Positions 33,459 through 42,628 of a stretch of 43,024 bases of DNA are shown here, piece after piece. Origin of the DNA: Bacteroides sp. CAG:545 (GTDB lineage Bacteria > Bacteroidota > Bacteroidia > Bacteroidales > UBA932); assembly GCA_000432515.1 (NCBI GenBank), contig HF996020.1:29675-72698 (forward strand), given 5' to 3'. The notes beneath the pieces were generated by a model. It had not been told where the DNA came from. It was given only the letters and a program-made list of their open reading frames with translations, and did not search any database. The number at the start of each line of letters is the position of its first letter. The first letter of the stretch is position 1. Position numbers and translations under genes: made by a program.

Positions 33459-36044
33459 ATGAAAAACATTACAAGATTTTTTGTCCTGTCCGTTCTGTGT
33501 CTGTCGGCACTCGTTTCCTGTAGCAAGGAAGAACAAGTCCAGCAGGGGAAGAAACTGCAAGTCACGCCTGACGCATTGTTCTTTACCAGAGCGGCAACAT
33601 CTCAGACATTGGAACTCAAGACAAATGCGTCACAGTGGACGGCTACAGTCTCCAAAAATGACTGGCTTGAAATAGACAAGACATCGGGAACCGGTTCGTG
33701 CGATATCGTTGTCACAGTTTCTGAAAACAACAAGGAACTGAGGACAGCGACCATTTCGTTTTCCGCGACCGGATACAAGACCGCTGTCGTAAATGTGACT
33801 CAGCATCCTGTAGATGAACTTATAAATCCTTCTGCTACAGGACTTTTTGCGGTTCCTGAATTGCCTGAGGCTGATGCTTCGTGCGTGCTTTATTACAGGG
33901 CGGACCAGAAATCCCCATTCTATGATTACAAGGGAGACTTGTATGCCCACATCGGTGTGGTTGAGGCGGAGTGGATGTTCGTCCAGGCTGAATGGGAAGA
34001 AAACATTGACAAATGCAAATGGCAGCCGTGCGAGGAGAAAAATCTCTGGAAACTTCCGATCCAGCCATCCGTCAGGGAATGGTTCGGTTCCGGTGATACA
34101 CCTGTAAACAAGATCGGTGTAGTCGTGCGTAGCGCCGACAGAAAGCTCCAGACCGAGGACCTGTTCGTCAAAGTGAAGGACGACAAATTCGTTTTCGAGC
34201 CTAAGCCGGTCGTGAATGAGACAATGCCTGCGGGCGCCCATTACGGTATCAATTATAATTCCGACGGTAGCGTGACCCTGGTGCTGCGCGATCTCGACAA
34301 CAAGAACAAACGCCACGAATACTGTTATCTGACAGGTGAATTCTCCAACTGGCTGCGTTCCAATGACTATTCCATGAAGCGTGATGACGCGGCAGGCTGC
34401 TGGTGGTACACATTGACAAATGTGGATCCGGACAAGGAATATATGTTCCAGTACTACCTCGTGAACAAGGACGGCTCGGCTTTCCGCATACATGATCCTT
34501 ATACTGAGATCGTTTACGACGGCTCGAATGACAAATACATTTCATCTTCGACATATCCTGACCTTCCGGCATATCCTAAGGGCACAAGCGGACTGGTATC
34601 TTCGTTCAAGGTGAACAAGGATGTCTATAACTGGACAAGCACCGGCTTCAAGATCGCAGATCAGAACGACCTCGTAATCTACGAGATGCACTTCCGTGAT
34701 TTCTCATCTACCGGTGACATTCCGGGTGCTCTCGGAAAGCTCGACTATCTCTCTTCTCTCGGTGTCAATGCCGTGGAACTCATGCCGATACAGGAATTTG
34801 ACGGCAATGACAGCTGGGGCTATAACCCATGCTCATATTTCGCTCTCGACAAGGCCTATGGTACGCGTAATATGTATAAACAGTTCATTGACGGATGTCA
34901 TGCTAGGGGTATGGCCGTAATCGTGGATGTCGTTTACAATCAGGCGACCGGTGCACATCCGTATGCGAAACTTTACTGGGATTCGAAGAACAACAAGACC
35001 GCGTCCAACAATCCTTGGTTCAATGTAGATGCTCCTCATCCGTACAGCGTGTTCCATGATTGGAATCACGAGTACCAGCCTTTCCGTCAGCATGTGAAGG
35101 AAAGCCTGAAGTATCTTATGGAAGAATATCATGTCGATGGCTTCCGTTTCGACCTCACCAAGGGCTTCACAAACAAGAAGAGCGACGAAAGTACCTCTTC
35201 CAACTACGACCAGAGCCGCGTGGACATCCTTACGGACTACACGAAGAGCGTGAAGAGCTATAACCCGAATGCCGTAGTGATTCTGGAACATTTCTGCGAG
35301 ACCAGTGAGGAAAAGGCTCTTGCCGAAGCCGGGGCGAAGGTCTGGAGAAATCTGAACAATGCTTATTGCCAGTCAGCCATGGGCAAGTCTGCCGGAAGTG
35401 GTTTCGAAGGCCTCTGGACCGGTTCTGCAATGCCGTTCGGCGCATATGTGGGATTTATGGAAAGCCACGATGAAGAAAGAACAGCCTACAAAACACTTAA
35501 AGAAGGCGCGTCAGGCATCAGCGGAGACTCGAACTTGGACGCCAGAATGAAACGTGAAGCGCTCAATGCAGCATTCTTCCTCACAGTTCCGGGACCTAAG
35601 ATGCTCTGGCAGTTCGAGGAACTCGGCTATGACATCTCGATAGAACAGAACGGCAGGACCGGCAAGAAGCCTGTTCACTGGGAATATCTGGAAAATGCTG
35701 ACCGTAAGGCCCTTCATGACACATACGCTTCATTGATGAAATTCCGCAAGGAGAATCCGCGTTTCTTCTCTTCCGATGCTGATTTCTCATGGTATGTATC
35801 CGGCGGTAACTGGAATGACGGCCGGTTTATCTACTGTACCGTTGACGGAAAGGCATTTGCGGTCATCGGCAATTTCTCGTTGGAAATGAAAGATATCACC
35901 GCATGGCTTCCGAAACCGGGGACCTGGAAGGTTTATCCTGGCTTCGGCTCTGGCTCTTACAATGTGACGACAGACGCTGACGGGCACAATTCCCTTACCT
36001 TGAATCTTGATTCCAGTGATTTTAAATTGCTTGTATTAGAGTAA
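33459..36044 (+). CDS. BACON-GH13 alpha-amylase/pullulanase lipoprotein
   Basis: An 861-residue lipoprotein (signal peptide ending LVSC, Cys21), probably surface-exposed. Domain order: a BACON domain at about 33-116, a beta-rich module of unknown type at about 125-255 (VLYYRADQKSPFYDYKGDLYAHIG), a CBM48-like module (about 260-370: YLTGEFSNW, WWYTLTNVDPDKEYMFQYYL), then the GH13 barrel (from about 405: LVIYEMHFRDFS). Catalytic residues are D565 (GFRFDLTKG), E610 (VILEHF) and D671 (ESHDEE). The CBM48 and barrel resemble pullulanase-type GH13 enzymes, so cleavage of starch or pullulan, possibly at alpha-1,6 links, is likely. It plays the SusG-like role of surface endo-cleavage. First gene after the internal terminator. 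Confidence 0.88.
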   Translation: MKNITRFFVLSVLCLSALVSCSKEEQVQQGKKLQVTPDALFFTRAATSQTLELKTNASQWTATVSKNDWLEIDKTSGTGSCDIVVTVSENNKELRTATISFSATGYKTAVVNVTQHPVDELINPSATGLFAVPELPEADASCVLYYRADQKSPFYDYKGDLYAHIGVVEAEWMFVQAEWEENIDKCKWQPCEEKNLWKLPIQPSVREWFGSGDTPVNKIGVVVRSADRKLQTEDLFVKVKDDKFVFEPKPVVNETMPAGAHYGINYNSDGSVTLVLRDLDNKNKRHEYCYLTGEFSNWLRSNDYSMKRDDAAGCWWYTLTNVDPDKEYMFQYYLVNKDGSAFRIHDPYTEIVYDGSNDKYISSSTYPDLPAYPKGTSGLVSSFKVNKDVYNWTSTGFKIADQNDLVIYEMHFRDFSSTGDIPGALGKLDYLSSLGVNAVELMPIQEFDGNDSWGYNPCSYFALDKAYGTRNMYKQFIDGCHARGMAVIVDVVYNQATGAHPYAKLYWDSKNNKTASNNPWFNVDAPHPYSVFHDWNHEYQPFRQHVKESLKYLMEEYHVDGFRFDLTKGFTNKKSDESTSSNYDQSRVDILTDYTKSVKSYNPNAVVILEHFCETSEEKALAEAGAKVWRNLNNAYCQSAMGKSAGSGFEGLWTGSAMPFGAYVGFMESHDEERTAYKTLKEGASGISGDSNLDARMKREALNAAFFLTVPGPKMLWQFEELGYDISIEQNGRTGKKPVHWEYLENADRKALHDTYASLMKFRKENPRFFSSDADFSWYVSGGNWNDGRFIYCTVDGKAFAVIGNFSLEMKDITAWLPKPGTWKVYPGFGSGSYNVTTDADGHNSLTLNLDSSDFKLLVLE

Positions 36045-36055
36045 ACTGACCATTT

Positions 36056-37102
36056 ATGAATAAGTTGATCAAGACATTGTGTGTATTGGCGGTTCTGTCC
36101 CTGTCTTCTTGTGGGGAGTATGATTCCCCTTCAGGAGGGCAGACCGCAAAACCGGCATTCGCGAAGGGAGCCGATATCGGCTGGTACACGGAAATGGAAA
36201 GCAAAGGCTATAAATTCTATTCCGCTTCCGGTGTGGAGATGAATTGCCCTGCTCTGATGAAGTCGCTGGGATTCAACTCGTTGCGATTCAGAGTCTGGGT
36301 GAATCCCGAGGAAAGATGGAACGGCAAGGAGGACGTCCTCAAGAAATGTCTGAGGGCTAAGGAACTGGGCATGAAGATAATGATTGATTTCCATTATTCT
36401 GATACCTGGGTTGATCCGGCTCATCAGGATATCCCTGAGGCATGGAAGTCTTATGACCTGGCTGCTATGGCAAAAGCCGTGGCTGAGCATACATCCGACG
36501 TCCTCAATACATTGAAGGACAATGGCGTGGATGTTACATGGGTGCAGGTAGGAAACGAGGTGACCAACGGTATGCTCTGGGAAAAGGGTCGTGTCAAGGA
36601 CCAAAGCGCTGCCAGTTTCGCAAAACTGTTCAAGGCCGGTGCTGACCAGGTAAAGGCGGTTTATCCGGGAGCATCGGTGATTCTTCACATTGACAATGCC
36701 TGGAATATGGATACCCTCCAGTGGTTCTATTCTCTCATGGCGGATACCGGCGTTAAATACGACATGATAGGCCTTTCGCTGTATCCTTCATATTGGAAAG
36801 ATGAAATTAAGGCATTCGAACCGTGGGAAGAGAAAGTGAATCAGGCGGTTGCCAATATTCCTCAGCTGATCAAGTCCTACAACAAGGATGTGATGCTGGT
36901 TGAGTTCGGAATGCCGGCTGCTGAACCGGAGAAGGGCAAGGAGGCGCTTGAGACATTGTGGAACGGTCTTAAGGACGTGAAGCGTTTCAAAGGCATCTTC
37001 TATTGGGAACCTGAGTCCGAGCTAGCACGCAACGGCTACGACCTCGGTGCTTTCAAGGATGGCAAGCCGACCGTGGCAATTTCACCATTCGCAAAGAGAT
37101 AA
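36056..37102 (+). CDS. GH53 arabinogalactan endo-beta-1,4-galactanase lipoprotein
   Basis: A 348-residue lipoprotein (signal peptide ending LSSC). The rest is a single GH53 barrel: KGADIGWYTEME at the N-terminus, SLRFRVWVNPEE, MIDFHYSDTWVDP, acid/base E168 in VGNEVTNG, and nucleophile E283 in LVEFGMPA, with FYWEPE near the end. GH53 enzymes cut beta-1,4-galactan side chains of pectin, not starch. Lying 11 bp after the GH13 gene and 39 bp before the next amylase gene, it is clearly part of the same transcript, which is unexpected. Confidence 0.92.
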   Translation: MNKLIKTLCVLAVLSLSSCGEYDSPSGGQTAKPAFAKGADIGWYTEMESKGYKFYSASGVEMNCPALMKSLGFNSLRFRVWVNPEERWNGKEDVLKKCLRAKELGMKIMIDFHYSDTWVDPAHQDIPEAWKSYDLAAMAKAVAEHTSDVLNTLKDNGVDVTWVQVGNEVTNGMLWEKGRVKDQSAASFAKLFKAGADQVKAVYPGASVILHIDNAWNMDTLQWFYSLMADTGVKYDMIGLSLYPSYWKDEIKAFEPWEEKVNQAVANIPQLIKSYNKDVMLVEFGMPAAEPEKGKEALETLWNGLKDVKRFKGIFYWEPESELARNGYDLGAFKDGKPTVAISPFAKR

Positions 37103-37141
37103 TTGCTCCCGTCGTATATGAGATTTGCTAAATAAATGATT

Positions 37142-38359
37142 ATGAAGAAGATATTGATTGCGGCCCTTGCGGTCCTGGTGTTAGCGTCATGTGCGGAAAA
37201 GTCCCCTCATGCCGCCTGGACTTACGATGCCGTCGTTTATGAAATGAATGTGCGCCAATACACTCCGGAGGGCACTTTTGCTGCGGCTCAGGCTCAGCTC
37301 CCGCGCCTGAAGGAACTCGGAGTGGACGTAATCTGGCTTATGCCGATTTACCCTATCGGAGAAAAGGAGCGTAAGGGAACTCTCGGCTCCTACTATGCCG
37401 TAAAGGACTATTGCGCAGTGAATCCGGAGTTCGGTACAATGCAGGATTTCGAGGCTTTTCTTACTGAAGCCAAGTCCCAGGGATTCCGTGTGATACTCGA
37501 CTGGGTGGCGAACCATACATCTCCGGATGCGGTGTGGATCGACTCGAAACCGTCCGACTGGTATGAGAGGGATTCGCTCGGAAACACTGTCGTTCAATAT
37601 GACTGGACCGACATTGCCGCATTGAATTATGACAATGCAGATGTCTGGGATGCTCAGGAAAATGCAATGCGTTTCTGGATGTCCAAGGGCATTGACGGTT
37701 TCCGCTGCGATATGGCGTGCGAGGTGCCTTTCGAGTTCTGGACGAAGACAATCTCCTCACTCAGAAAGGATTGGCCGCAGATGTACATGCTTGCCGAGGG
37801 CGAAGACCCTAAGCTTCATGAATCCGGTTTCGATGCGTCCTATGCATGGGAACTTCACCATCTGCTGAACGACATTGCACAGGGGAAGAAGGGCATTCCT
37901 GAACTTCTGGAATATGTAAAGCATGATGCCGAGCGCTTCCCTCAGGATGCTTTCCGTCTGATGTTCACTTCGAATCATGATGAAAATTCATGGGCCGGAA
38001 CTGAGTTCGAAAGGATGGGCGATGCTGCGAAAGTAATGGCGGTATTGACCTTCACGCTTCCTAATGGCCAGCCTCTGATCTATACCGGTCAGGAAATAGG
38101 CTGGAACCATCGTTTCCAGTTCTTCGAAAAAGACCCGGTTCCTGCGTGGGAAGTGAATGAATTTACTCAGTTCTATCAGGATCTTATAAAACTCCGCCAT
38201 GAGCATCCGGCATTGCGTCCGGGTGGCAAGGGTGGACGTTTCGAAGTGGTTTCAGCGGAGGACAGCACGCTTGTTTTCAGAAGGGTGCTGGGCAATGATG
38301 TTGTGACTGTCACTGCCCGACTTTGTTCTCCATGGAATTGGAATTTGGAAATTAAATGA
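37142..38359 (+). CDS. GH13 alpha-amylase-like lipoprotein
   Basis: A 405-residue lipoprotein (signal peptide ending LASC). A compact GH13 barrel starts almost at once (VYEMNVRQYTPEGTF): LKELGVDVIWLMPIYPIG, DWVANHTSPDAVW, D190 (GFRCDMACE), E219 (LAEGED) and D280 (TSNHDEN). There are no N-terminal accessory domains, and the C-terminal beta domain is short, ending soon after VVTVTARLCSPWN. It would attack maltooligosaccharides. ATG 37142 (MKKIL) is preferred over 37136. Its TGA overlaps an ATG of the next frame (38356). Confidence 0.88.
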   Translation: MKKILIAALAVLVLASCAEKSPHAAWTYDAVVYEMNVRQYTPEGTFAAAQAQLPRLKELGVDVIWLMPIYPIGEKERKGTLGSYYAVKDYCAVNPEFGTMQDFEAFLTEAKSQGFRVILDWVANHTSPDAVWIDSKPSDWYERDSLGNTVVQYDWTDIAALNYDNADVWDAQENAMRFWMSKGIDGFRCDMACEVPFEFWTKTISSLRKDWPQMYMLAEGEDPKLHESGFDASYAWELHHLLNDIAQGKKGIPELLEYVKHDAERFPQDAFRLMFTSNHDENSWAGTEFERMGDAAKVMAVLTFTLPNGQPLIYTGQEIGWNHRFQFFEKDPVPAWEVNEFTQFYQDLIKLRHEHPALRPGGKGGRFEVVSAEDSTLVFRRVLGNDVVTVTARLCSPWNWNLEIK

Positions 38360-38370
38360 TATTTTTGCAT

Positions 38371-40340
38371 ATGAAAAGAATAGTTGGAATTATGACGGCA
38401 GTAATGCTTACGGCGTGTGCCGGAAACGCAGCTTTTGTTACCGATTCTGTTGCTGATGCGGATTCGTCGCAGGTAAGCAGAGTAGAACCGCTTTCGTGGT
38501 GGGTGGGGATGAGAGCCCCGCTCCAGCTTCTCGTACAGGGCGAAGGCGTTTCAGGGTACAATGTCGCTATTGAGGGCGGCAACGGGGTGAAAGTCAATAA
38601 AATTCACAAGGCTGACAGCCCTAATTACCTGTTCATTGATGTCAACATCCTCAAGGATGCTGCACCTGGTACATATTATCTCGTATTCAGCAAGGACGGT
38701 AAGCCTGCGTTCAAGTATCCGTATGAGATTGCGGCCCGTGAATCGGGATCCGTCCAGAGGAAGAGCTATACTGCTGCGGACATGATATATCTCATTATGC
38801 CTGACCGCTTTGCTAACGGCGATCCGTCCAATGACTCCACTTCTGACACCGCTGAAAAATCTGACCGCAGCGGATATTTCGGACGTCATGGCGGAGATAT
38901 TCAGGGAATCATTGACCATCTGGATTATATTGAGGATCTCGGCGCGACGGCGATTTGGTGCACTCCGCTGCTTGAGGACAATGAACCGGGCGGTTCTTAC
39001 CACGGCTATGCCTGCTCGGACTACTACCATATTGACCCGCGCTTCGGTTCCAATGAACTTTACCGCGAGATGGTGGCAAAGGCTCATGAGAAGGGCCTGA
39101 AGGTGGTGATGGATATTGTTACAAATCATTGCGGTACAGCGCATTGGTGGATGAAGGACCTTCCGTTCGCTGACTGGATCCATCAGTTCCCGGAATATAC
39201 CGGTACCAATGTCTGCTTCTCGACCAATATGGACCCGAATGCGTCGAAGTATGACCTGAATCTTCAGGAAAGCGGCTGGTTCGTGCCTTCCATGCCGGAT
39301 ATGAATCTGGACAATCCGTTCACTCTCAAGTATTTCCAGCAATGGGCCATCTGGTGGATTGAATATGCGGGTTTGGACGGTTTCAGGGGCGATACCTATC
39401 CGTACAATGAAAAGGAACCGATGAGCAGATGGTGCAAGGCTGTCCGCACGGAATATCCTAATTTCAATATCGTAGGGGAGTGCTGGACGTCATCCATTCC
39501 GCAACTTGCTTACTGGCAGGCTGATAACGAGAACAAGGACGGCTTCAATTCGAATCTTCCGTCCATCATGGATTTCCCTCTGTACGATGCGATTTGCGCC
39601 GGCGTTCCGACGGATTCTGTTCAGTGGGGTGCTGGCATGACCAAGGTATATGACTGTCTTTCACACGATTTCGTATATCATGACCTTTCCAAGATGATGA
39701 TTTTCCCTGGAAACCATGATACTGACCGTATCGGTGACGTGGTAAGGCAGAATCCTGACAGGATGAAGATTGTGATGACCATGATGGCTACCATGCGTGG
39801 TTTCCCTCAGATTTTCGCAGGTGACGAGATGATGTTCGTCTCCAAGGACAAGAGCCAGGGACATGGCGGTCTCCGTGTGGATTTCCCGGGCGGCTGGGCC
39901 GGAGACAAGGAAAACTGGTTCACTGAAGAAGGCCGCAAGGCAGCATTGACAGGAACCGACGGTAAGCCTGTTGCGGCTGGTCAAGTCGCTGACCTTCATG
40001 ATTATACGCGCAAGCGTTTCCAGTGGAGAAAGGGGAAGGGCGTGATTCCAAGCTTTTCCAGTGGAGAAAGGGCAAGGGCGTGATTCACGACGGCAAGACC
40101 CTGCATTTCTTGACCAGGGACAATACTTATGCTTATTTCCGTTACAATGCTGATGAGGCGGTGTTTGTCTTCATCAACAATTCCCGCGGCCGCAAGTCGA
40201 TTCCGTGGTCGCATTATGCGGAAATCGCTGACGGACTGTATGATGGACATGATGTCATGACCGGCGAAGCAGTTGAGGTCAATGATGCTACGGTAGTGGG
40301 TCCGCGTCAGGCATTGGTAGTAGAGTACAAACGTAAATGA
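38371..40340 (+). pseudogene. SusA-like GH13 neopullulanase, frameshifted by a 38-bp tandem duplication
   Basis: Encodes a SusA-type neopullulanase or cyclomaltodextrinase: signal peptide with LTAC lipobox, an N-terminal Ig-like cap (about 30-130), then the GH13 barrel with D341 (GFRGD), E370 (IVGECW) and D450 (GNHDTD). The intact frame stops at 40083 after a 38-bp direct duplication (40011-40048, 40049-40086). The C-terminal beta domain (LHFLTRDNTYAYFRYNADEAVFVFINNS) continues in another frame to 40340. Deleting either copy restores one continuous frame of about 640 residues whose stop overlaps the GH97 start (ATGA). The truncated product keeps the whole catalytic barrel but gains a foreign tail (IPSFSSGERARA). 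An upstream ATG at 38356, overlapping the previous stop, is an alternative start. Confidence 0.85.
40011..40086. repeat. 38-bp tandem direct duplication causing the frameshift
   Basis: Copy 1 (40011-40048) and copy 2 (40049-40086) match at 36 of 38 positions. The differences are G/T at position 6 and G/C at position 25. 38 is not a multiple of three, so the extra copy shifts the frame. Confidence 0.95.
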
Positions 40341-42568
40341 ACATTGATATGAACCTTTTCAGAAGAATTCTTTTTGCAGGTGCTGCCCTTTGCGCGGCAT
40401 CTGCATTGATTCAGTCCTGTGGCGGCTCTGGACGTGCTGCGGCTGAACTTTCCGACGTCTCTGTCCTGAAGTCTCCGGACGGAAACCTTTCCATGAAATT
40501 CGGCATTGCGCAGGATGGAAGTCCCATGTATTCATTGAGTTACGGGGAAACGGCAGTCATCAGGCCGAGTCATCTCGGATATGAAATGCGTGGTGTGCTC
40601 AAGGCTCAGAAACTGGTTTTCGGGGACAAGGATATCGAGAAAGTGGACAAGAAACCTTGCTGGTCTTTCCATGACGGCTTCAAGGTGGAGAGCATTGACA
40701 CTTGCACTTTCGATGAGACATGGCAGCCTGTATGGGGCGAGGAGTCGGAGATACGCAACCATTATAACGAATTGGCTGTCAATCTTGTGCAGACTGCTTC
40801 CGATAAACGGATGACCATACGCTTCCGTCTTTTCGATGATGGTCTCGGTTTCCGTTATGAGTTCCCTGAGCAGAAGGGCCTGACTTATTTCGTGATCAAG
40901 GATGAACTGACGGAATTCGCTATGGGTGGCGATTACACAGCGCTCTGGATTCCAGGTGATTACGATACGCAGGAATATCAATATACCGTATCCCGTCTGA
41001 GTGAAATCAAGTCCAGGATGGAGAGTGCGTTTTGCGGCAATTCTTCGCAGACTCCGTTCTCGATGACCGGTGTGCAGACTTCTCTCCAGATGAAGACTGA
41101 CGAGGGGCTCTATGTGAATATCCATGAAGCTGCTCTGGTGGATTATGCGTGCATGCACCTCGATCTGGACCCTGCGACATTGACTTTCCGCTCTGAACTT
41201 ACGCCTGACGCCCAGGGCTGGCGAGGCCGTCTCCAGACTCCGTGCAAGAGTCCGTGGAGAACTGTCCAGGTGGTGGACAATGCTTGTAAACAGCTGGAGT
41301 CCAGGCTCGTGCTGAATCTCAATGAGCCTTGTGCCTACGATGACGTTTCGTGGATTCATCCTGTGAAATATGTCGGTGTATGGTGGGAGATGATTTCCGG
41401 AAAAGGCTCTTGGGCATATACCGATGACTTCTCATCCGTGCATCTCGGCGTTTCAGATTATTCAGCGGCCAAGCCTAACGGCAAGCATTCTGCGAACAAT
41501 GCGAATGTGCGCCGCTATATCGACTTTGCTGCCAAGCATGGCTTTGACGAGGTGCTGGTGGAGGGCTGGAATGTCGGCTGGGAAGACTGGGCGAACTGCA
41601 ACAAGGATTATGTCTTCGATTTCGTGACTCCTTATCCTGATTTCGACATCAAGGCGCTGAACGAGTATGCTCATTCCAAGGGCGTGAAACTCCTCATGCA
41701 TCATGAAACTTCCTCATCTGTACGTAATTACGAGCGTCACATGGATGCTGCCTACAATCTTATGGAGAAGTATGGTTACGATGCGGTGAAGAGCGGCTAT
41801 GTAGGCGATATCCTGCCTTTCGGCGAGTATCATTACGGCCAATGGATGAACAACCACTATCTCCATGCCATTAAGGAGGCTGCGAAGCATCATATCATGG
41901 TCAATGCCCATGAGGCGGTCCGCCCTACGGGATTGTGCCGCACCTATCCTAACCTTGTCGGCAACGAAAGTGCGAGAGGAACTGAGTATCAGGCGTTTGG
42001 CGGTACTGAGCCGATGCATGTAACCGTTCTTCCGTTTACCCGTCTGAATGGCGGCCCGATGGATTTCACTCCTGGTATCTTCGAGATGGATCTCTCCAAG
42101 TTCTGCTCGAATACGTCCAAGGTCAAGGCGACCATCGCCAACCAGCTTGCGCTCTACTTGACAATGTATTCGCCGCTCCAGATGGCAGCGGATTTCCCTG
42201 AGCATTACGACCGGTTTGCTGATGCGTTCCAGTTCATCAAGGATGTCGCAGTGGATTGGCAGAAGAGCAAATATCTTCTTGCCGAGCCTGGTGATTATAT
42301 AGTTGTTGCTCGTAAGGCAAAGAAGTCAGGTCAATGGTTTGCCGGTGGCGTTACTGACGAGAACAGCAGGACATTGGATATCCCGATGAATTTCCTCGAC
42401 CCGGGCAAGACATATGTGGCGAAGATTTATGCAGATGCTCCTGATGCTGACTACGAGAAGAATCCACAGGCTTACGTGATTACTGAACAGGATGTCACAT
42501 CTGAGAGTGTGGTTCCTGTGTTCATGGCCCGTGGCGGCGGATTCGCCATCGAGTTCCGTGAAAAATAA
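40337..42568 (+). CDS. susB: GH97 alpha-glucosidase (SusB-like)
   Basis: A 743-residue exported enzyme (signal peptide ending IQSC, possibly lipidated). The N-terminal beta-sandwich of GH97 (about 35-290: SPDGNLSMKFGI, LGYEMRG, YNELAVNLVQT, FRLFDDGLGFRYEFP) precedes a TIM barrel with PVKYVGVWWEM, HHETSSSVRNYERH, HEAVRPTG and GNESARGTEY. E526 and E544 occupy the places of the general base and acid glutamates of inverting SusB-type enzymes, so an inverting alpha-glucosidase releasing glucose from maltooligosaccharides is expected. The C-terminal beta domain looks complete. Its ATG overlaps the restored stop of the SusA-like gene (ATGA). Confidence 0.93.
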   Translation: MNIDMNLFRRILFAGAALCAASALIQSCGGSGRAAAELSDVSVLKSPDGNLSMKFGIAQDGSPMYSLSYGETAVIRPSHLGYEMRGVLKAQKLVFGDKDIEKVDKKPCWSFHDGFKVESIDTCTFDETWQPVWGEESEIRNHYNELAVNLVQTASDKRMTIRFRLFDDGLGFRYEFPEQKGLTYFVIKDELTEFAMGGDYTALWIPGDYDTQEYQYTVSRLSEIKSRMESAFCGNSSQTPFSMTGVQTSLQMKTDEGLYVNIHEAALVDYACMHLDLDPATLTFRSELTPDAQGWRGRLQTPCKSPWRTVQVVDNACKQLESRLVLNLNEPCAYDDVSWIHPVKYVGVWWEMISGKGSWAYTDDFSSVHLGVSDYSAAKPNGKHSANNANVRRYIDFAAKHGFDEVLVEGWNVGWEDWANCNKDYVFDFVTPYPDFDIKALNEYAHSKGVKLLMHHETSSSVRNYERHMDAAYNLMEKYGYDAVKSGYVGDILPFGEYHYGQWMNNHYLHAIKEAAKHHIMVNAHEAVRPTGLCRTYPNLVGNESARGTEYQAFGGTEPMHVTVLPFTRLNGGPMDFTPGIFEMDLSKFCSNTSKVKATIANQLALYLTMYSPLQMAADFPEHYDRFADAFQFIKDVAVDWQKSKYLLAEPGDYIVVARKAKKSGQWFAGGVTDENSRTLDIPMNFLDPGKTYVAKIYADAPDADYEKNPQAYVITEQDVTSESVVPVFMARGGGFAIEFREK

Positions 42569-42589
42569 GATTCTGTCCGTCATATGAAA

Positions 42590-42628
42590 AGCGGTGCGTG
42601 ATTTCGTTTCACGCACCGCTATTATTTT
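42590..42628 (+). terminator. Intrinsic terminator of the starch locus
   Basis: A 12-bp perfect stem AGCGGTGCGTGA (42590-42601) and its complement (42609-42620), with a 7-nt loop, followed by a T-rich stretch (ATTATTTT). It lies 21 bases after the GH97 stop. Confidence 0.85.

Noticed and set aside
38337..38367. ATTG, 19 bp, TATTTTTG promoter match before the SusA-like gene
   Set aside because: The match is good, but transcription would start at or after the preferred ATG at 38371, inside a tightly spaced operon. Probably chance in an AT-rich junction.
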